A DNA stretch of 16,782 nucleotides from Actinomycetota bacterium (GCA_027730885.1 JAQCHM010000022.1:1-16782); one strand, 5' to 3'. Positions 6,303 through 13,962 are shown, counted from the first letter of the stretch. Made by a program: numbers and translations. The notes: generated by a model from the letters alone, not told the origin.

Positions 6303-6868
6303 TCGCACTTCTCAACACGCTGATCCTTGCGGCTGAGGGAGAACCTCATCGCGACGACAACGGACAAGTCGTCACCCACAGCTGGATCTTGCCCGAGGCG
6401 GCCGAGCTCATCTACGGCACCATCTCCTCGATCATCATCTTCGCTCTGCTCTACAAGTTCGCCGGCCCGGCGATCAAGAAGGGCTTCAACGATCGGACGG
6501 CTCGAATTCAGCAAGAACTCGACGCTACAAGCCAGGCGCAAGCCGATGCGACGGCCGAAGCCGCCACCATCATGCAGGCGAAGGGCGACATCGACGCCGA
6601 GCGCCAGCGGATGCTGGATGCAGCCGATGCCCAGGGCGAGATGCTCTTGGCCGAGGGCCGAGTAAGACTTGACCAGGAGATCGCCGAGTTGGAGGCACGA
6701 GCGGCCTCCGAGGTCGAGTCCGGTGCGAGTCGCGCGGGCGATGAGCTCCGGGCAGAAATCACCCGAACGGCCGCCATGGCGACCGAACGTATCTTGGCCG
6801 GGGGCATCGACCCCGACGCACAGCAGGCACTCATCGAGGGCTTCATTTCGAAGGTGGGCGCATCATGA
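6299..6868 (+). CDS. atpF: ATP synthase F0 subunit b, second copy
   Basis: A 189-residue b subunit that would pair with the upstream b'-like protein to form the peripheral stalk linking subunit a to delta and alpha3beta3. It has a weakly hydrophobic N-terminal stretch (MIALLNTLILAAEG), a polar linker, a membrane helix at about 36-55 followed by FAGPAIKKGFNDR (54-66), and a long Ala/Glu/Gln-rich helix. The C-terminal ATERILAGG...ALIEGFISKVG resembles the delta-binding end of actinobacterial b subunits, and this copy resembles standard actinobacterial AtpF better than the first. Start and stop both form ATGA overlaps with neighbours (6299-6302 and 6865-6868), so b', b and delta should be translated in step. 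Delta is not fused, unlike in mycobacteria. Confidence 0.92.
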   Translation: MIALLNTLILAAEGEPHRDDNGQVVTHSWILPEAAELIYGTISSIIIFALLYKFAGPAIKKGFNDRTARIQQELDATSQAQADATAEAATIMQAKGDIDAERQRMLDAADAQGEMLLAEGRVRLDQEIAELEARAASEVESGASRAGDELRAEITRTAAMATERILAGGIDPDAQQALIEGFISKVGAS

Positions 6869-7392
6869 GCGATTCTCGCATCGATGGCTATGCCCGTGGA
6901 CTCTTCGAGATCGCGAGGGCCGAGGGCACGATCGACGAAGTCGAGGACGAGCTCTTCCGTTTCGGTCGCGCGTTCGAGTCCAATGACGCGCTCCGCAACG
7001 CTCTCACCGATGAATTGATCCCCGCTGACCGGCGTCAGGGAATCGTCGAATCGCTTCTCGGCGGCAAGGCGACGACCACGACGACCCAGCTGGTCTCGAT
7101 GGTGGTCGGCGCAGGACGTGGTCGCGATCTGCCCGCAATCGTCGCGAAGCTGGTCGACCGCGCTTCTGCCTCCAAGAGCCTCGAGTCGGCTGAGGTTCGC
7201 AGCGCCGTTCCCCTGACCGGCGACCAGCAGGATCGGCTGAAGGCGGCGCTCACCAATGCGACCGGCAAGCAACTGAATCTGAAGGTCGTCGTCGACCCTT
7301 CCATCCTGGGTGGCATTGTGGCCACCGTGGGCGACACCGTCATCGACGGCAGCGTCCGCACCCGCGTCGACCAGTTGAAGAGCCGGCTGTGA
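6865..7392 (+). CDS. atpH: ATP synthase F1 subunit delta
   Basis: Delta caps the alpha3beta3 hexamer and binds the b stalk. The 175-residue length is normal. The N-terminal six-helix domain begins with RIDGYARGLFEIAR (5-18), and the C-terminal domain has the signature VVDPSILGGIV (142-152) followed by GDTVIDGSVR (156-165). A run of five Thr (70-74) lies in the middle of the N-terminal domain. The ATG overlaps the stop of the preceding b gene by 4 nt. The gene ends 24 nt before atpA. Confidence 0.96.
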   Translation: MSDSRIDGYARGLFEIARAEGTIDEVEDELFRFGRAFESNDALRNALTDELIPADRRQGIVESLLGGKATTTTTQLVSMVVGAGRGRDLPAIVAKLVDRASASKSLESAEVRSAVPLTGDQQDRLKAALTNATGKQLNLKVVVDPSILGGIVATVGDTVIDGSVRTRVDQLKSRL

Positions 7393-7416
7393 GCCGGAAG
7401 CTGAGGAGCAACTGAT

Positions 7417-9012
7417 ATGGCAGAACTCACGATCTCCGCCGGCGACATCGCCTCGGCGCTCAGACAGAACCTCGATGGGTTCGTACCTTCCTTCGAGGCT
7501 CGAACGGTCGGACGTATCATCGAGGTCGGAGACGGCATCGCCAGGGTCTCGGGGCTGCCTGATGCGGCCGTCAACGAGCTTCTCGAGTTCGAGGATGGAT
7601 CCATCGGACTTGCACTGAACCTCGACGAGGACTCCATCGGCGCCGTCATTCTCGGCGAGACCGACGCCATCGAGGAAGGCCAGACCGTCAAGGCAACCGG
7701 GCGAATCCTGTCCGTTCCGGTTGGTGACGGCATGCTCGGCCGAGTGGTCAACGCCCTCGGCCAACCGATCGACGGAAAAGGTGACCTCGTGGGCACCCAA
7801 CTCCGACGCATGGAGATCCAGGCGCCGGGGATCATGGGCCGCAAGCCGGTGCATGAGCCGCTTCAGACCGGCATCAAGAGCATCGATGCCATGACGCCCA
7901 TCGGCCGTGGTCAGCGCGAGCTCATCATCGGCGACCGCAAGACCGGCAAGACGACGGTGGCGATCGACACGATCTTGAACCAAAAGGGCCTGGGGGTGAA
8001 ATGCATCTACGTCGCCATCGGTCAGAAGGGATCGACCGTCGCCCAGACGTTCGAGACGCTGCGCCAGGCAGGCGCGATGGATTACACGGTCGTTGTGAAC
8101 GCTCCCGCCGCAGACTCGGCTCCGTTCAAGTACCTCGCCCCGTATTCGGGTTGCGCAATGGGTCAGCACTGGATGGAGAACGGCGAGCACGCGCTCGTCG
8201 TCTACGACGATCTCTCCAAGCAAGCCGAGGCCTATCGGCAGCTGTCGCTGCTTCTCCGGCGCCCGCCGGGTCGTGAGGCCTACCCCGGTGACGTGTTCTA
8301 CCTGCACAGCCGGTTGCTCGAGCGGGCAGCCAAGCTCTCCGATGAGAACGGGGCAGGCTCGTTGACGGCGCTCCCGATCATCGAGACCAAGGCTGGGGAC
8401 GTCTCGGCGTACATTCCGACCAACGTCATCTCCATCACCGACGGCCAGGTCTATCTGCAGGACAGCTTGTTCAAGTCTGGCGTTCGGCCCGCGGTCGATG
8501 TAGGCATCTCGGTATCCCGAGTAGGCAGCGCCGCTCAGACCAAGGCCATGAAGGCGGTCGCGGGAACCTTGAAGCTCGATCTGGCCCAGTTCCGTGAACT
8601 CGAGGCCTTCGCAACCTTCGGCTCCGAACTCGATCCCATCTCCAAGGCTCAGCTCGAACGCGGGTATCGCCTCGTTGAGCTGTTGAAACAGCCCCTCAAC
8701 AGTCCGATGCCGGTCGAGCAGCAGGTCGTCTCGATCTTTGCCGGCACCCGGGGTCATCTCGACGAGATTCCCGTGTCGGAGGTCAGGCGCTTCGAAGCCG
8801 AACTGCTCGAGTTCATGTCCAGCCGCCACGGCGGTCTCCTGGCCGAATTGCGCACCGGTGCCGTCACCGACGAGCTCGAGGAGATCGTCCAGTTGTTCAA
8901 GGCCCAGTTCGAGCTGAGCAGCTCGAAAGCGGGCGTGACGACCGACCCGGCGATGGTCGATGCCCAGGAACTCGGTGACGCGGCTTCCGTCAAGACCCTT
9001 GCGACGGAATGA
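7417..9012 (+). CDS. atpA: ATP synthase F1 subunit alpha
   Basis: Alpha is the regulatory nucleotide-binding subunit of the F1 hexamer. The 531-residue protein has the N-terminal beta-barrel (to about 95), the P-loop GDRKTGKT at 172-179, VVYDDLSKQA at 261-270, the family signature PAVDVGISVS at 358-367 and the arginine finger R368 in SVSRVG (E. coli R376), which completes the catalytic site on the neighbouring beta subunit. The C-terminal domain ends in a short hydrophilic tail. GAGGAG at 7403-7408 is 8 nt from the ATG. It is followed after 39 nt by atpG. Confidence 0.98.
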   Translation: MAELTISAGDIASALRQNLDGFVPSFEARTVGRIIEVGDGIARVSGLPDAAVNELLEFEDGSIGLALNLDEDSIGAVILGETDAIEEGQTVKATGRILSVPVGDGMLGRVVNALGQPIDGKGDLVGTQLRRMEIQAPGIMGRKPVHEPLQTGIKSIDAMTPIGRGQRELIIGDRKTGKTTVAIDTILNQKGLGVKCIYVAIGQKGSTVAQTFETLRQAGAMDYTVVVNAPAADSAPFKYLAPYSGCAMGQHWMENGEHALVVYDDLSKQAEAYRQLSLLLRRPPGREAYPGDVFYLHSRLLERAAKLSDENGAGSLTALPIIETKAGDVSAYIPTNVISITDGQVYLQDSLFKSGVRPAVDVGISVSRVGSAAQTKAMKAVAGTLKLDLAQFRELEAFATFGSELDPISKAQLERGYRLVELLKQPLNSPMPVEQQVVSIFAGTRGHLDEIPVSEVRRFEAELLEFMSSRHGGLLAELRTGAVTDELEEIVQLFKAQFELSSSKAGVTTDPAMVDAQELGDAASVKTLATE

Positions 9013-9051
9013 TCCCATGACCACGCGACTCAAACGGGGAGGTCCTCGCTG

Positions 9052-10026
9052 ATGGCGGGTGGTCAAGAGAGAATTCTCCGAGGCCGTATTCGATCGATGC
9101 AGGCCACGAAGAAGATCACGCGAGCGATGGAGCTCATCGCCGCATCGCGCATCGTCAAGGCGCAGCAGCGCGTCCAGGCCGCGGTTCCCTACTCCGAGCG
9201 GATCACCGAAGTCGTCAAGGACCTCGCGGCGTCGGGTGGGAACACTAACTCCCCGCTTCTCGCTGGGCGGGATGAGATCAAGACCACCTGCTACGTCGTC
9301 CTCACCGCCGATCGAGGTCTGTGCGGTGGTTACAACGCCGGTGCCCAACGCGCGGCCGAGGGAGAGATCAAAGCTGACGTTCTGGCCGGCAAGGGCTACG
9401 AGATCATCCCCGTTGGCCGCAAGGCCGAGAGCTACTTCCGATTCCGTGGCTACAACATGGGCAGGTCGTTCGGAGGTTTCAGCGACAACCCTGGCTACGC
9501 CGACGCCAAGGAAATCGGCCAACACGTGATCGAGCTCTATACCAGCGGTCAAGTGGACCGGGTCGAGCTGGTGTACACCCGTTTCATTTCTGCCGGGAGC
9601 CAGGAAGTCGTCCTGCGACCCCTGGTGCCCTTGTCCAAGGACACGGTTGCCGGTGGCGATGGTCGACCGGCAGGCGCCGGCGAGGGTGCCAGTTCGAGCT
9701 ACGAGTTCGAACCTGAGTCCGACGCGATCTTCGACGCCCTGCTTCCCCGCTATGTCGAGGCCCGCATGTACGCAGCGCTACTGAACGCGGCGGCGTCCGA
9801 GCACGCGTTCCGTCAACGGGCCATGAAGTCGGCCACCGACAATGCCGACGATTTGATCCGCAATCTCAGCATCATCATGAACCGCGCCCGTCAGGATTCG
9901 ATCACCACCGAAATCATGGAGATCGTGAGCGGTGCCGAGGCGCTGGGCTCGGGCGATCAGATGGATACTTGGATGGTGGACCTCGATCTCGGCACTGGAT
10001 TTGATCAGCGGAGCGTTCGCCTGTGA
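9052..10026 (+). CDS. atpG: ATP synthase F1 subunit gamma, with insert and C-terminal extension
   Basis: Gamma is the rotating central shaft. The 324-residue protein is longer than the usual 285-300. The N-terminal shaft helix is RIRSMQATKKITRAMELIA (12-30), the globular domain has LTADRGLCGGYN (84-95), and the C-terminal helix carries the signature SITTEIMEIVSGA (283-295). Two departures stand out: a Gly/Ala/Ser-rich insert at about 199-217 (GGDGRPAGAGEGASSS), and about 26 residues (GSGDQMDTWMVDL...) after the point where most gamma subunits end. A GGGGAGG Shine-Dalgarno at 9036-9042 lies 9 nt before the ATG. The start overlaps the stop of an 11-codon mini-ORF (TGATG), probably by chance. 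A 132-nt gap follows before atpD. Confidence 0.96.
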   Translation: MAGGQERILRGRIRSMQATKKITRAMELIAASRIVKAQQRVQAAVPYSERITEVVKDLAASGGNTNSPLLAGRDEIKTTCYVVLTADRGLCGGYNAGAQRAAEGEIKADVLAGKGYEIIPVGRKAESYFRFRGYNMGRSFGGFSDNPGYADAKEIGQHVIELYTSGQVDRVELVYTRFISAGSQEVVLRPLVPLSKDTVAGGDGRPAGAGEGASSSYEFEPESDAIFDALLPRYVEARMYAALLNAAASEHAFRQRAMKSATDNADDLIRNLSIIMNRARQDSITTEIMEIVSGAEALGSGDQMDTWMVDLDLGTGFDQRSVRL

Positions 10027-10158
10027 CCAGCACACATCTGCCGCTTGGAACGCGCGAGTTCCGTACGCGCACCGGCGGTCTGGAATCGGGAACCATTACG
10101 AGGGCTCAAGCCCTCGATCATCGAGCACGCACACAAGGTTGAGGAGAACTTAGCAACC
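10027..10158 (+). other. atpG-atpD intergenic segment with hairpin and atpD ribosome binding site
   Basis: At 132 nt this is the longest gap inside the atp operon. It holds a strong inverted repeat (10099-10116), a weaker one formed by GGAAC (10047-10051) and GTTCC (10058-10062), and GAGGAG (10141-10146) 12 nt before the atpD ATG. The atpD frame is open upstream through this region to a TTG at 10045, but that stretch has none of the beta N-terminal pattern, so it was treated as untranslated. Confidence 0.6.
10099..10116 (+). repeat. Perfect GC-rich inverted repeat upstream of atpD
   Basis: CGAGGGCTCAAGCCCTCG is a perfect 8-bp inverted repeat around CA; as RNA it would form a 7-bp stem with a UCAA tetraloop. 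No U-run follows, so it is not a classical terminator. A processing or stability hairpin that sets beta/epsilon output relative to upstream subunits is one possibility. Confidence 0.55.
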
Positions 10159-11601
10159 ATGACCACGACCGAAACATCAACTGGGAGCGAGCTCAAGGAA
10201 GGTCGCGTCGTGGCCATCGCGGGCCCGGTGATCGACGTCGAATTCCCGCCGAATGCACTTCCCCAGCTCAACAACGCGGTCGAATTCAACATCGAGATCG
10301 ACGGCGACCCCGTGACGGTCCTCGCCGAAGTGGCCCAGCAGCTTCCACACGGGCGTGTGCGAGCCGTCTGCATGAAGCCGACGGACGGGCTGAAGCGTGG
10401 GACGCCCGTTCGCAATCTTGGCCACGGCCTTCAGGTGCCCGTAGGGGAGAAGGTTCTCGGACACATCTGGAACGTCTGGGGCCAGCCCCTGGACGAAGCT
10501 CCCGAGGGCTTCGACCAGATGGAGCGTTGGGACATCCACCGACCGGCACCTTCGTTCGACGCTCTCGAGCCATCGGCTCGTCTCTTCCCGACCGGCATCA
10601 AGGTCATCGATCTCCTCACCCCGTATGTCGCCGGTGGGAAGATCGGCTTGTTCGGTGGAGCGGGCGTCGGCAAGACCGTCTTGATCACCGAGATGATCAA
10701 CCGCGTCGCATCCCAGCACGGCGGGGTGTCGGTGTTCGCCGGAGTCGGTGAGCGCACCCGAGAAGGTACCGACCTGCGTCTCGAAATGATGGAATCGGGT
10801 GTGTTCGAGAAGGCCGCCCTCGTATTCGGCCAGATGGACGAGCCGCCGGGTGTCCGGTTGCGTGTCGCCCTGTCGGCATTGACCATGGCGGAGTACTTCC
10901 GGGACGTCCAGAATCAGGACGTTCTCCTCTTCGTCGACAACATCTTCCGCTTCGTCCAGGCCGGATCAGAGGTGTCGACTTTGCTCGGCCGCATGCCTTC
11001 GGCCGTGGGCTATCAGCCGACTCTGGCCGATGAGATGGGCCAGCTGCAGGAGCGAATCACGTCAACCAAGGGGCGCTCGATCACCTCGCTGCAGGCGGTG
11101 TACGTCCCGGCTGACGACTACACCGATCCGGCACCGTTCACCACCTTCACCCACCTCGACGCGACGACCGAATTGTCCCGCCAGGTCGCGGCCCTTGGCA
11201 TCTATCCGGCCGTCGATCCGCTCGCCTCCACCTCAACGATCCTCAGCCCGGAGGTAGTGGGTCAGCGTCACTACAACGTCGCCCGCCGTGTTCAGGAGAA
11301 CCTGCAGCGCTACACCGAGCTCCAGGACATCATCGCCATTCTTGGTCTCGACGAGCTGTCCGATGAAGACCGTCTCACGGTCAACCGCGCCCGGAAGATC
11401 CAGAAGTTCCTGTCGCAGCCGTTCTTCGTGGCGAAGGTGTTCACCGGCATCGACGGCGAATTCGTTCCGGTCGAAGAGACCGTGGAGAGCTTCGACGCGA
11501 TTCTACGTGGCGACCTCGACGAGATCCCCGAGCAGGCCTTCTTGAATGTCGGCGGGGTCGAGCAGGTTCTCGCCAAGGCCAAGACCCTGCGAGAGGATTG
11601 A
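10159..11601 (+). CDS. atpD: ATP synthase F1 subunit beta
   Basis: Beta carries the catalytic sites that make ATP. The 480-residue product has the beta-barrel start EGRVVAIAGPVIDVEFP (14-30), the P-loop GGAGVGKT (166-173, K172), GERTREG with catalytic Glu E198 and R199 (197-203), the Walker B strand LLFVDNIFRF (256-265), PAVDPLASTS (350-359) and the DELSEED-region sequence DELSDEDR (398-405), the lever that pushes on gamma. The ATG at 10159 was chosen because conserved sequence starts about 15 residues later and GAGGAG lies upstream at 10141-10146 (12-nt spacing). It ends 4 nt before the atpC GTG. Confidence 0.98.
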   Translation: MTTTETSTGSELKEGRVVAIAGPVIDVEFPPNALPQLNNAVEFNIEIDGDPVTVLAEVAQQLPHGRVRAVCMKPTDGLKRGTPVRNLGHGLQVPVGEKVLGHIWNVWGQPLDEAPEGFDQMERWDIHRPAPSFDALEPSARLFPTGIKVIDLLTPYVAGGKIGLFGGAGVGKTVLITEMINRVASQHGGVSVFAGVGERTREGTDLRLEMMESGVFEKAALVFGQMDEPPGVRLRVALSALTMAEYFRDVQNQDVLLFVDNIFRFVQAGSEVSTLLGRMPSAVGYQPTLADEMGQLQERITSTKGRSITSLQAVYVPADDYTDPAPFTTFTHLDATTELSRQVAALGIYPAVDPLASTSTILSPEVVGQRHYNVARRVQENLQRYTELQDIIAILGLDELSDEDRLTVNRARKIQKFLSQPFFVAKVFTGIDGEFVPVEETVESFDAILRGDLDEIPEQAFLNVGGVEQVLAKAKTLRED

Positions 11602-11605
11602 GTCG

Positions 11606-12010
11606 GTGTCGACCAACCACCTGACCGTCGAAGTCGTGTCGCCGGAGCGGCTTGTCTATTCCGGAGAAGCGACCATGGTCATCACGAGAACCATTCGTGG
11701 TGGCGAGGTTGCGTTCTTGCCGGGCCACGCGCCGTTCCTGGGTGCGTTGGAGGAAAACCACACGCGCGTCTTTCTCGTAGGTGGCCAGGTCGAGGACCTC
11801 GCCGTTCACGGCGGATTCGTCGAGGTGAGCAACAACACCGTGTCCATCCTGTCCGACAACGCCGAGCTGGGTTCGACGATCGATGTCGAGCGGGCGCGAC
11901 TGGCCAAGGAGCGAGCCGAGGAACGCTTGCGTCACGAGCACGACGCAGAAGTCGCCAGCGCCTTGGGTCGCGCTCATGCTCGGCTCACCGCCGCCGGCGT
12001 CAGCCTCTGA
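11606..12010 (+). CDS. atpC: ATP synthase F1 subunit epsilon
   Basis: Epsilon couples gamma to the c-ring and can inhibit ATP hydrolysis. The 134-residue product has the N-terminal beta-sandwich with VVSPERLVYSGEA (10-22), EVAFLPGHAPFLGAL (34-48) and HGGFVEVSNNTVSIL (68-82), then a C-terminal pair of charged helices. IDVERA at 92-97 fits the I/L-D-x-x-R-A motif that binds ATP in the thermophilic Bacillus PS3 subunit. The GTG at 11606 follows AGAGGA (11592-11597) by 8 nt and gives the standard length; the open frame upstream overlaps atpD. This is the last gene of the operon. Confidence 0.95.
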   Translation: MSTNHLTVEVVSPERLVYSGEATMVITRTIRGGEVAFLPGHAPFLGALEENHTRVFLVGGQVEDLAVHGGFVEVSNNTVSILSDNAELGSTIDVERARLAKERAEERLRHEHDAEVASALGRAHARLTAAGVSL

Positions 12011-12036
12011 CCAGGGTCCACAGCCGATTTCGCTGC

Positions 12037-12061
12037 ATCAGGGCACGCGGCATGCCCCGAT
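12037..12061 (+). terminator. Weak hairpin after atpC, possible end of the atp operon
   Basis: GGGCA (12041-12045) pairs with TGCCC (12053-12057) across a 7-nt loop, and ATC/GAT extends the stem past one mismatch. There is no following T-run, so intrinsic termination is doubtful; it could be an mRNA 3'-end hairpin or nothing. Confidence 0.25.
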
Positions 12062-12063
12062 CA

Positions 12064-12097
12064 GGAATCCACTCTCCCATGACTAAGCTTGGATTCC
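12064..12097. repeat. Inverted repeat GGAATCC-N20-GGATTCC upstream of glpX
   Basis: Two exact 7-nt arms (12064-12070 and 12091-12097) flank 20 nt, 30 nt before the glpX start, in the only sizeable gap between atpC and glpX. It may be an operator pair or part of the glpX leader; no promoter could be assigned with confidence. Confidence 0.35.
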
Positions 12098-12126
12098 GCC
12101 TAGCCGACTATCAGTAGGTGACCGGA

Positions 12127-13113
12127 ATGAACCACGATCGACTGACGCCCGAACGGAACCTGGCCCTCGAGCTGGTCCGGACCACCGAGGCCGCGGCGAT
12201 GGCCGCAGCCCGCTGGATGGGCCGAGGTGACAAGAACGGCGCCGATCAGGCTGCGGTCGATGCCATGCGCCACGTGCTCGGCGGTGTTGAGATGGACGGC
12301 ATCGTCGTCATCGGTGAGGGCGAGAAGGACGAAGCCCCAATGCTCTACAACGGGGAGCAGATCGGCAACGGGCGACCGCCCCACACCGACATCGCAGTCG
12401 ATCCGATCGACGGAACGACCTTGACCAGTAAGGGGCAGGGCGGGGCGATCGCGGTGATCGCGGTCTCCGAGCGGGGCTCGATGTACAACCCTGGTCCGCT
12501 GGTCTACATGGAGAAGCTGGCTGTCGGGCCCGATGGCGCCGGCGTGGTCGACATCCGCTTGCCGGTCGACAAGAACCTGAGGGCGCTGGCCAAGGCCAAG
12601 CGCTGCGACGTCTCCGACCTGACGGCCTGCGTACTCGACCGGGACCGCCACGCCGAACTCATCGCCGAGATCCGCCGGGCGGGAGCCCGAATCAAGCTGA
12701 TCGGCGACGGTGACGTGGCTGGGGCCATCGCCTGCGCCTGGCCCGACTCCGGGGTCGACATCCTCTTCGGTATCGGCGGGACGCCCGAAGGAGTGATCGC
12801 CGCTGCTGCGCTGAAGGCCATGGGCGGTGACCTTCAGGGCCGTCTCTACGCCCGCGACGACGCCGAGCGCGACCTCGCCACCGAGCTTGGTTATGACCTC
12901 GAAGCGGTCCTTGGCCTCGATGATCTGGTGAAGGGCGACAACTGTTTCTTCGCGGCTACGGGGATCACCACCGGCGACCTGCTCAGGGGCGTCGATTTCC
13001 GAGGCAACACCGTGACCACCCAGTCCTTGGTGATGCGCAGCCGGAGCGGCACGGTGCGCATGATCGACGCGATCCACCAACCCCAGAAACTGCGCACCCT
13101 GCCTACGGATTGA
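12127..13113 (+). CDS. glpX: Class II fructose-1,6-bisphosphatase
   Basis: GlpX hydrolyses fructose 1,6-bisphosphate to fructose 6-phosphate, the committed step of gluconeogenesis, and is the main FBPase type of Actinomycetota. The 328-residue product has ELVRTTEAAAMAAARWMGRGD (residues 15-35), the metal-site GEGEKDEAP (63-71) and DPIDGTT (92-98), and TPEGVIAAAALKAMGG further on; these match mycobacterial GlpX closely. The ATG at 12127 has TAGGTG about 6 nt upstream; a GTG at 12118 would add three residues. The gene may depend on the atp operon or on its own promoter in the 116-nt gap. It converges with ppk2, 21 nt between stops. Confidence 0.96.
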   Translation: MNHDRLTPERNLALELVRTTEAAAMAAARWMGRGDKNGADQAAVDAMRHVLGGVEMDGIVVIGEGEKDEAPMLYNGEQIGNGRPPHTDIAVDPIDGTTLTSKGQGGAIAVIAVSERGSMYNPGPLVYMEKLAVGPDGAGVVDIRLPVDKNLRALAKAKRCDVSDLTACVLDRDRHAELIAEIRRAGARIKLIGDGDVAGAIACAWPDSGVDILFGIGGTPEGVIAAAALKAMGGDLQGRLYARDDAERDLATELGYDLEAVLGLDDLVKGDNCFFAATGITTGDLLRGVDFRGNTVTTQSLVMRSRSGTVRMIDAIHQPQKLRTLPTD

Positions 13114-13134
13114 CCCAACGAATCCCGTCGAGAC

Positions 13135-13956
13135 TCAGTCGGGAATTGTCACCGTGGCCAGCTCGGCTGAACCTGAGGGGTACTCGAGATCCAACGCTTC
13201 GAGTCGCTCGACCAGGATCTTGAGGATCGCCCAATCGCGATACCACTTGCGGTCGGCGGGGATCACGAACCACGGAGCGTCGACGGTGCTGGTCTCGGAC
13301 AGTGCGTCCTCGAACGCGGCCATGTAGTCGTCCCAGCGAGCGCGATGCTCGAGGTCGCCGACGGCGAACTTCCACTGCTTCGTCGGATCGGCGAGGCGGG
13401 CCTCGAGCCGCTCCTTCTGCTCGGCCTTGGAGATGTGGAGGAAGAACTTGAGGATGGTCACACCCTCGTCGGCCAACATCGCCTCGAACTCGCGGATGTG
13501 TCGATAGCGCTTGCGCCAACGGTCTTCGGGAACGAGGTCCATCACCCGCACGACGAGGATGTCCTCGTAGTGACTGCGGTTGAAGATCACCAGCTCGCCG
13601 TCCGCGGGGACCTGTTGGTGGATCCGCCACAGATAGTCGTGGGCCAGCTCGGCATCGCTCGGCGCCTTGAAGCTGGCGACCTGCACCCCACTGGGGTTCA
13701 GGTGTTCGAAGACCTTGCTGATCGTGGCGTCCTTTCCGCCGGCGTCCATCGCCTGCAGAACGACGAGGATGCGGTGCTTGCCTTGGGCCCAGAGCCGCTC
13801 CTGGAGTTCCTCGAGCCGGAGATTGAGCTCGATCGAGGCGGCCTCGACCTCGGCCCGCTTGGAGGGATCGGCCCCAGGGGTGGACGACGGGTCACGTTCC
13901 TCGAGTGAAAGCTTGTGGTCTGGCTTGACCCGAAGCTCATCAGGGTGATCTGCCAT
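13135..13956 (-). CDS. ppk2: Polyphosphate kinase 2, class III-like (polyphosphate:nucleotide phosphotransferase)
   Basis: PPK2 enzymes move phosphate between polyphosphate and nucleotides. This 273-residue single-domain protein resembles the class III enzyme of Meiothermus ruber in length and nearly motif by motif: RVKPDHKL at the start (9-16), ILVVLQAMDAGGKDAT with the P-loop lysine K75 (63-78), ASFKAPSDAELAHDYLWR (94-111), FNRSHYEDILVVRV (125-138), HIREFEAMLADEG (153-165) and the lid region LADPTKQWKF (188-197). Class III members phosphorylate both AMP and ADP, so this protein probably makes ATP from AMP using polyphosphate; the assignment rests on recalled similarity, not alignment. The ATG at 13956 has no Shine-Dalgarno, but TACGGT lies 6 nt upstream, pointing to a leaderless mRNA. 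It diverges from the J-domain gene. Confidence 0.93.
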   Translation of the reverse strand: MADHPDELRVKPDHKLSLEERDPSSTPGADPSKRAEVEAASIELNLRLEELQERLWAQGKHRILVVLQAMDAGGKDATISKVFEHLNPSGVQVASFKAPSDAELAHDYLWRIHQQVPADGELVIFNRSHYEDILVVRVMDLVPEDRWRKRYRHIREFEAMLADEGVTILKFFLHISKAEQKERLEARLADPTKQWKFAVGDLEHRARWDDYMAAFEDALSETSTVDAPWFVIPADRKWYRDWAILKILVERLEALDLEYPSGSAELATVTIPD

Positions 13957-13962
13957 GGCCAG

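Noticed and set aside
9017..9052. 11-codon ORF MTTRLKRGGPR ending in a TGATG overlap with the atpG start
   Set aside because: Upstream purines are weak, and its last codons are just the atpG Shine-Dalgarno region.
6508..9552. Very long minus-strand open frame opposite the F1 genes
   Set aside because: It is antisense to five conserved ATP synthase genes and its translation has no recognisable protein pattern; long antisense frames are expected in GC-rich coding DNA.
10045..10158. Extended N-terminus of AtpD from a TTG at 10045
   Set aside because: The added residues do not resemble beta subunits, and the ATG at 10159 with GAGGAG upstream gives the standard length.
13123..13144. TCCCG/CGGGA inverted repeat between the convergent glpX and ppk2 stops as a bidirectional terminator
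   Set aside because: Only a 5-bp stem with a 12-nt loop and no T-runs on either strand; too weak to call.
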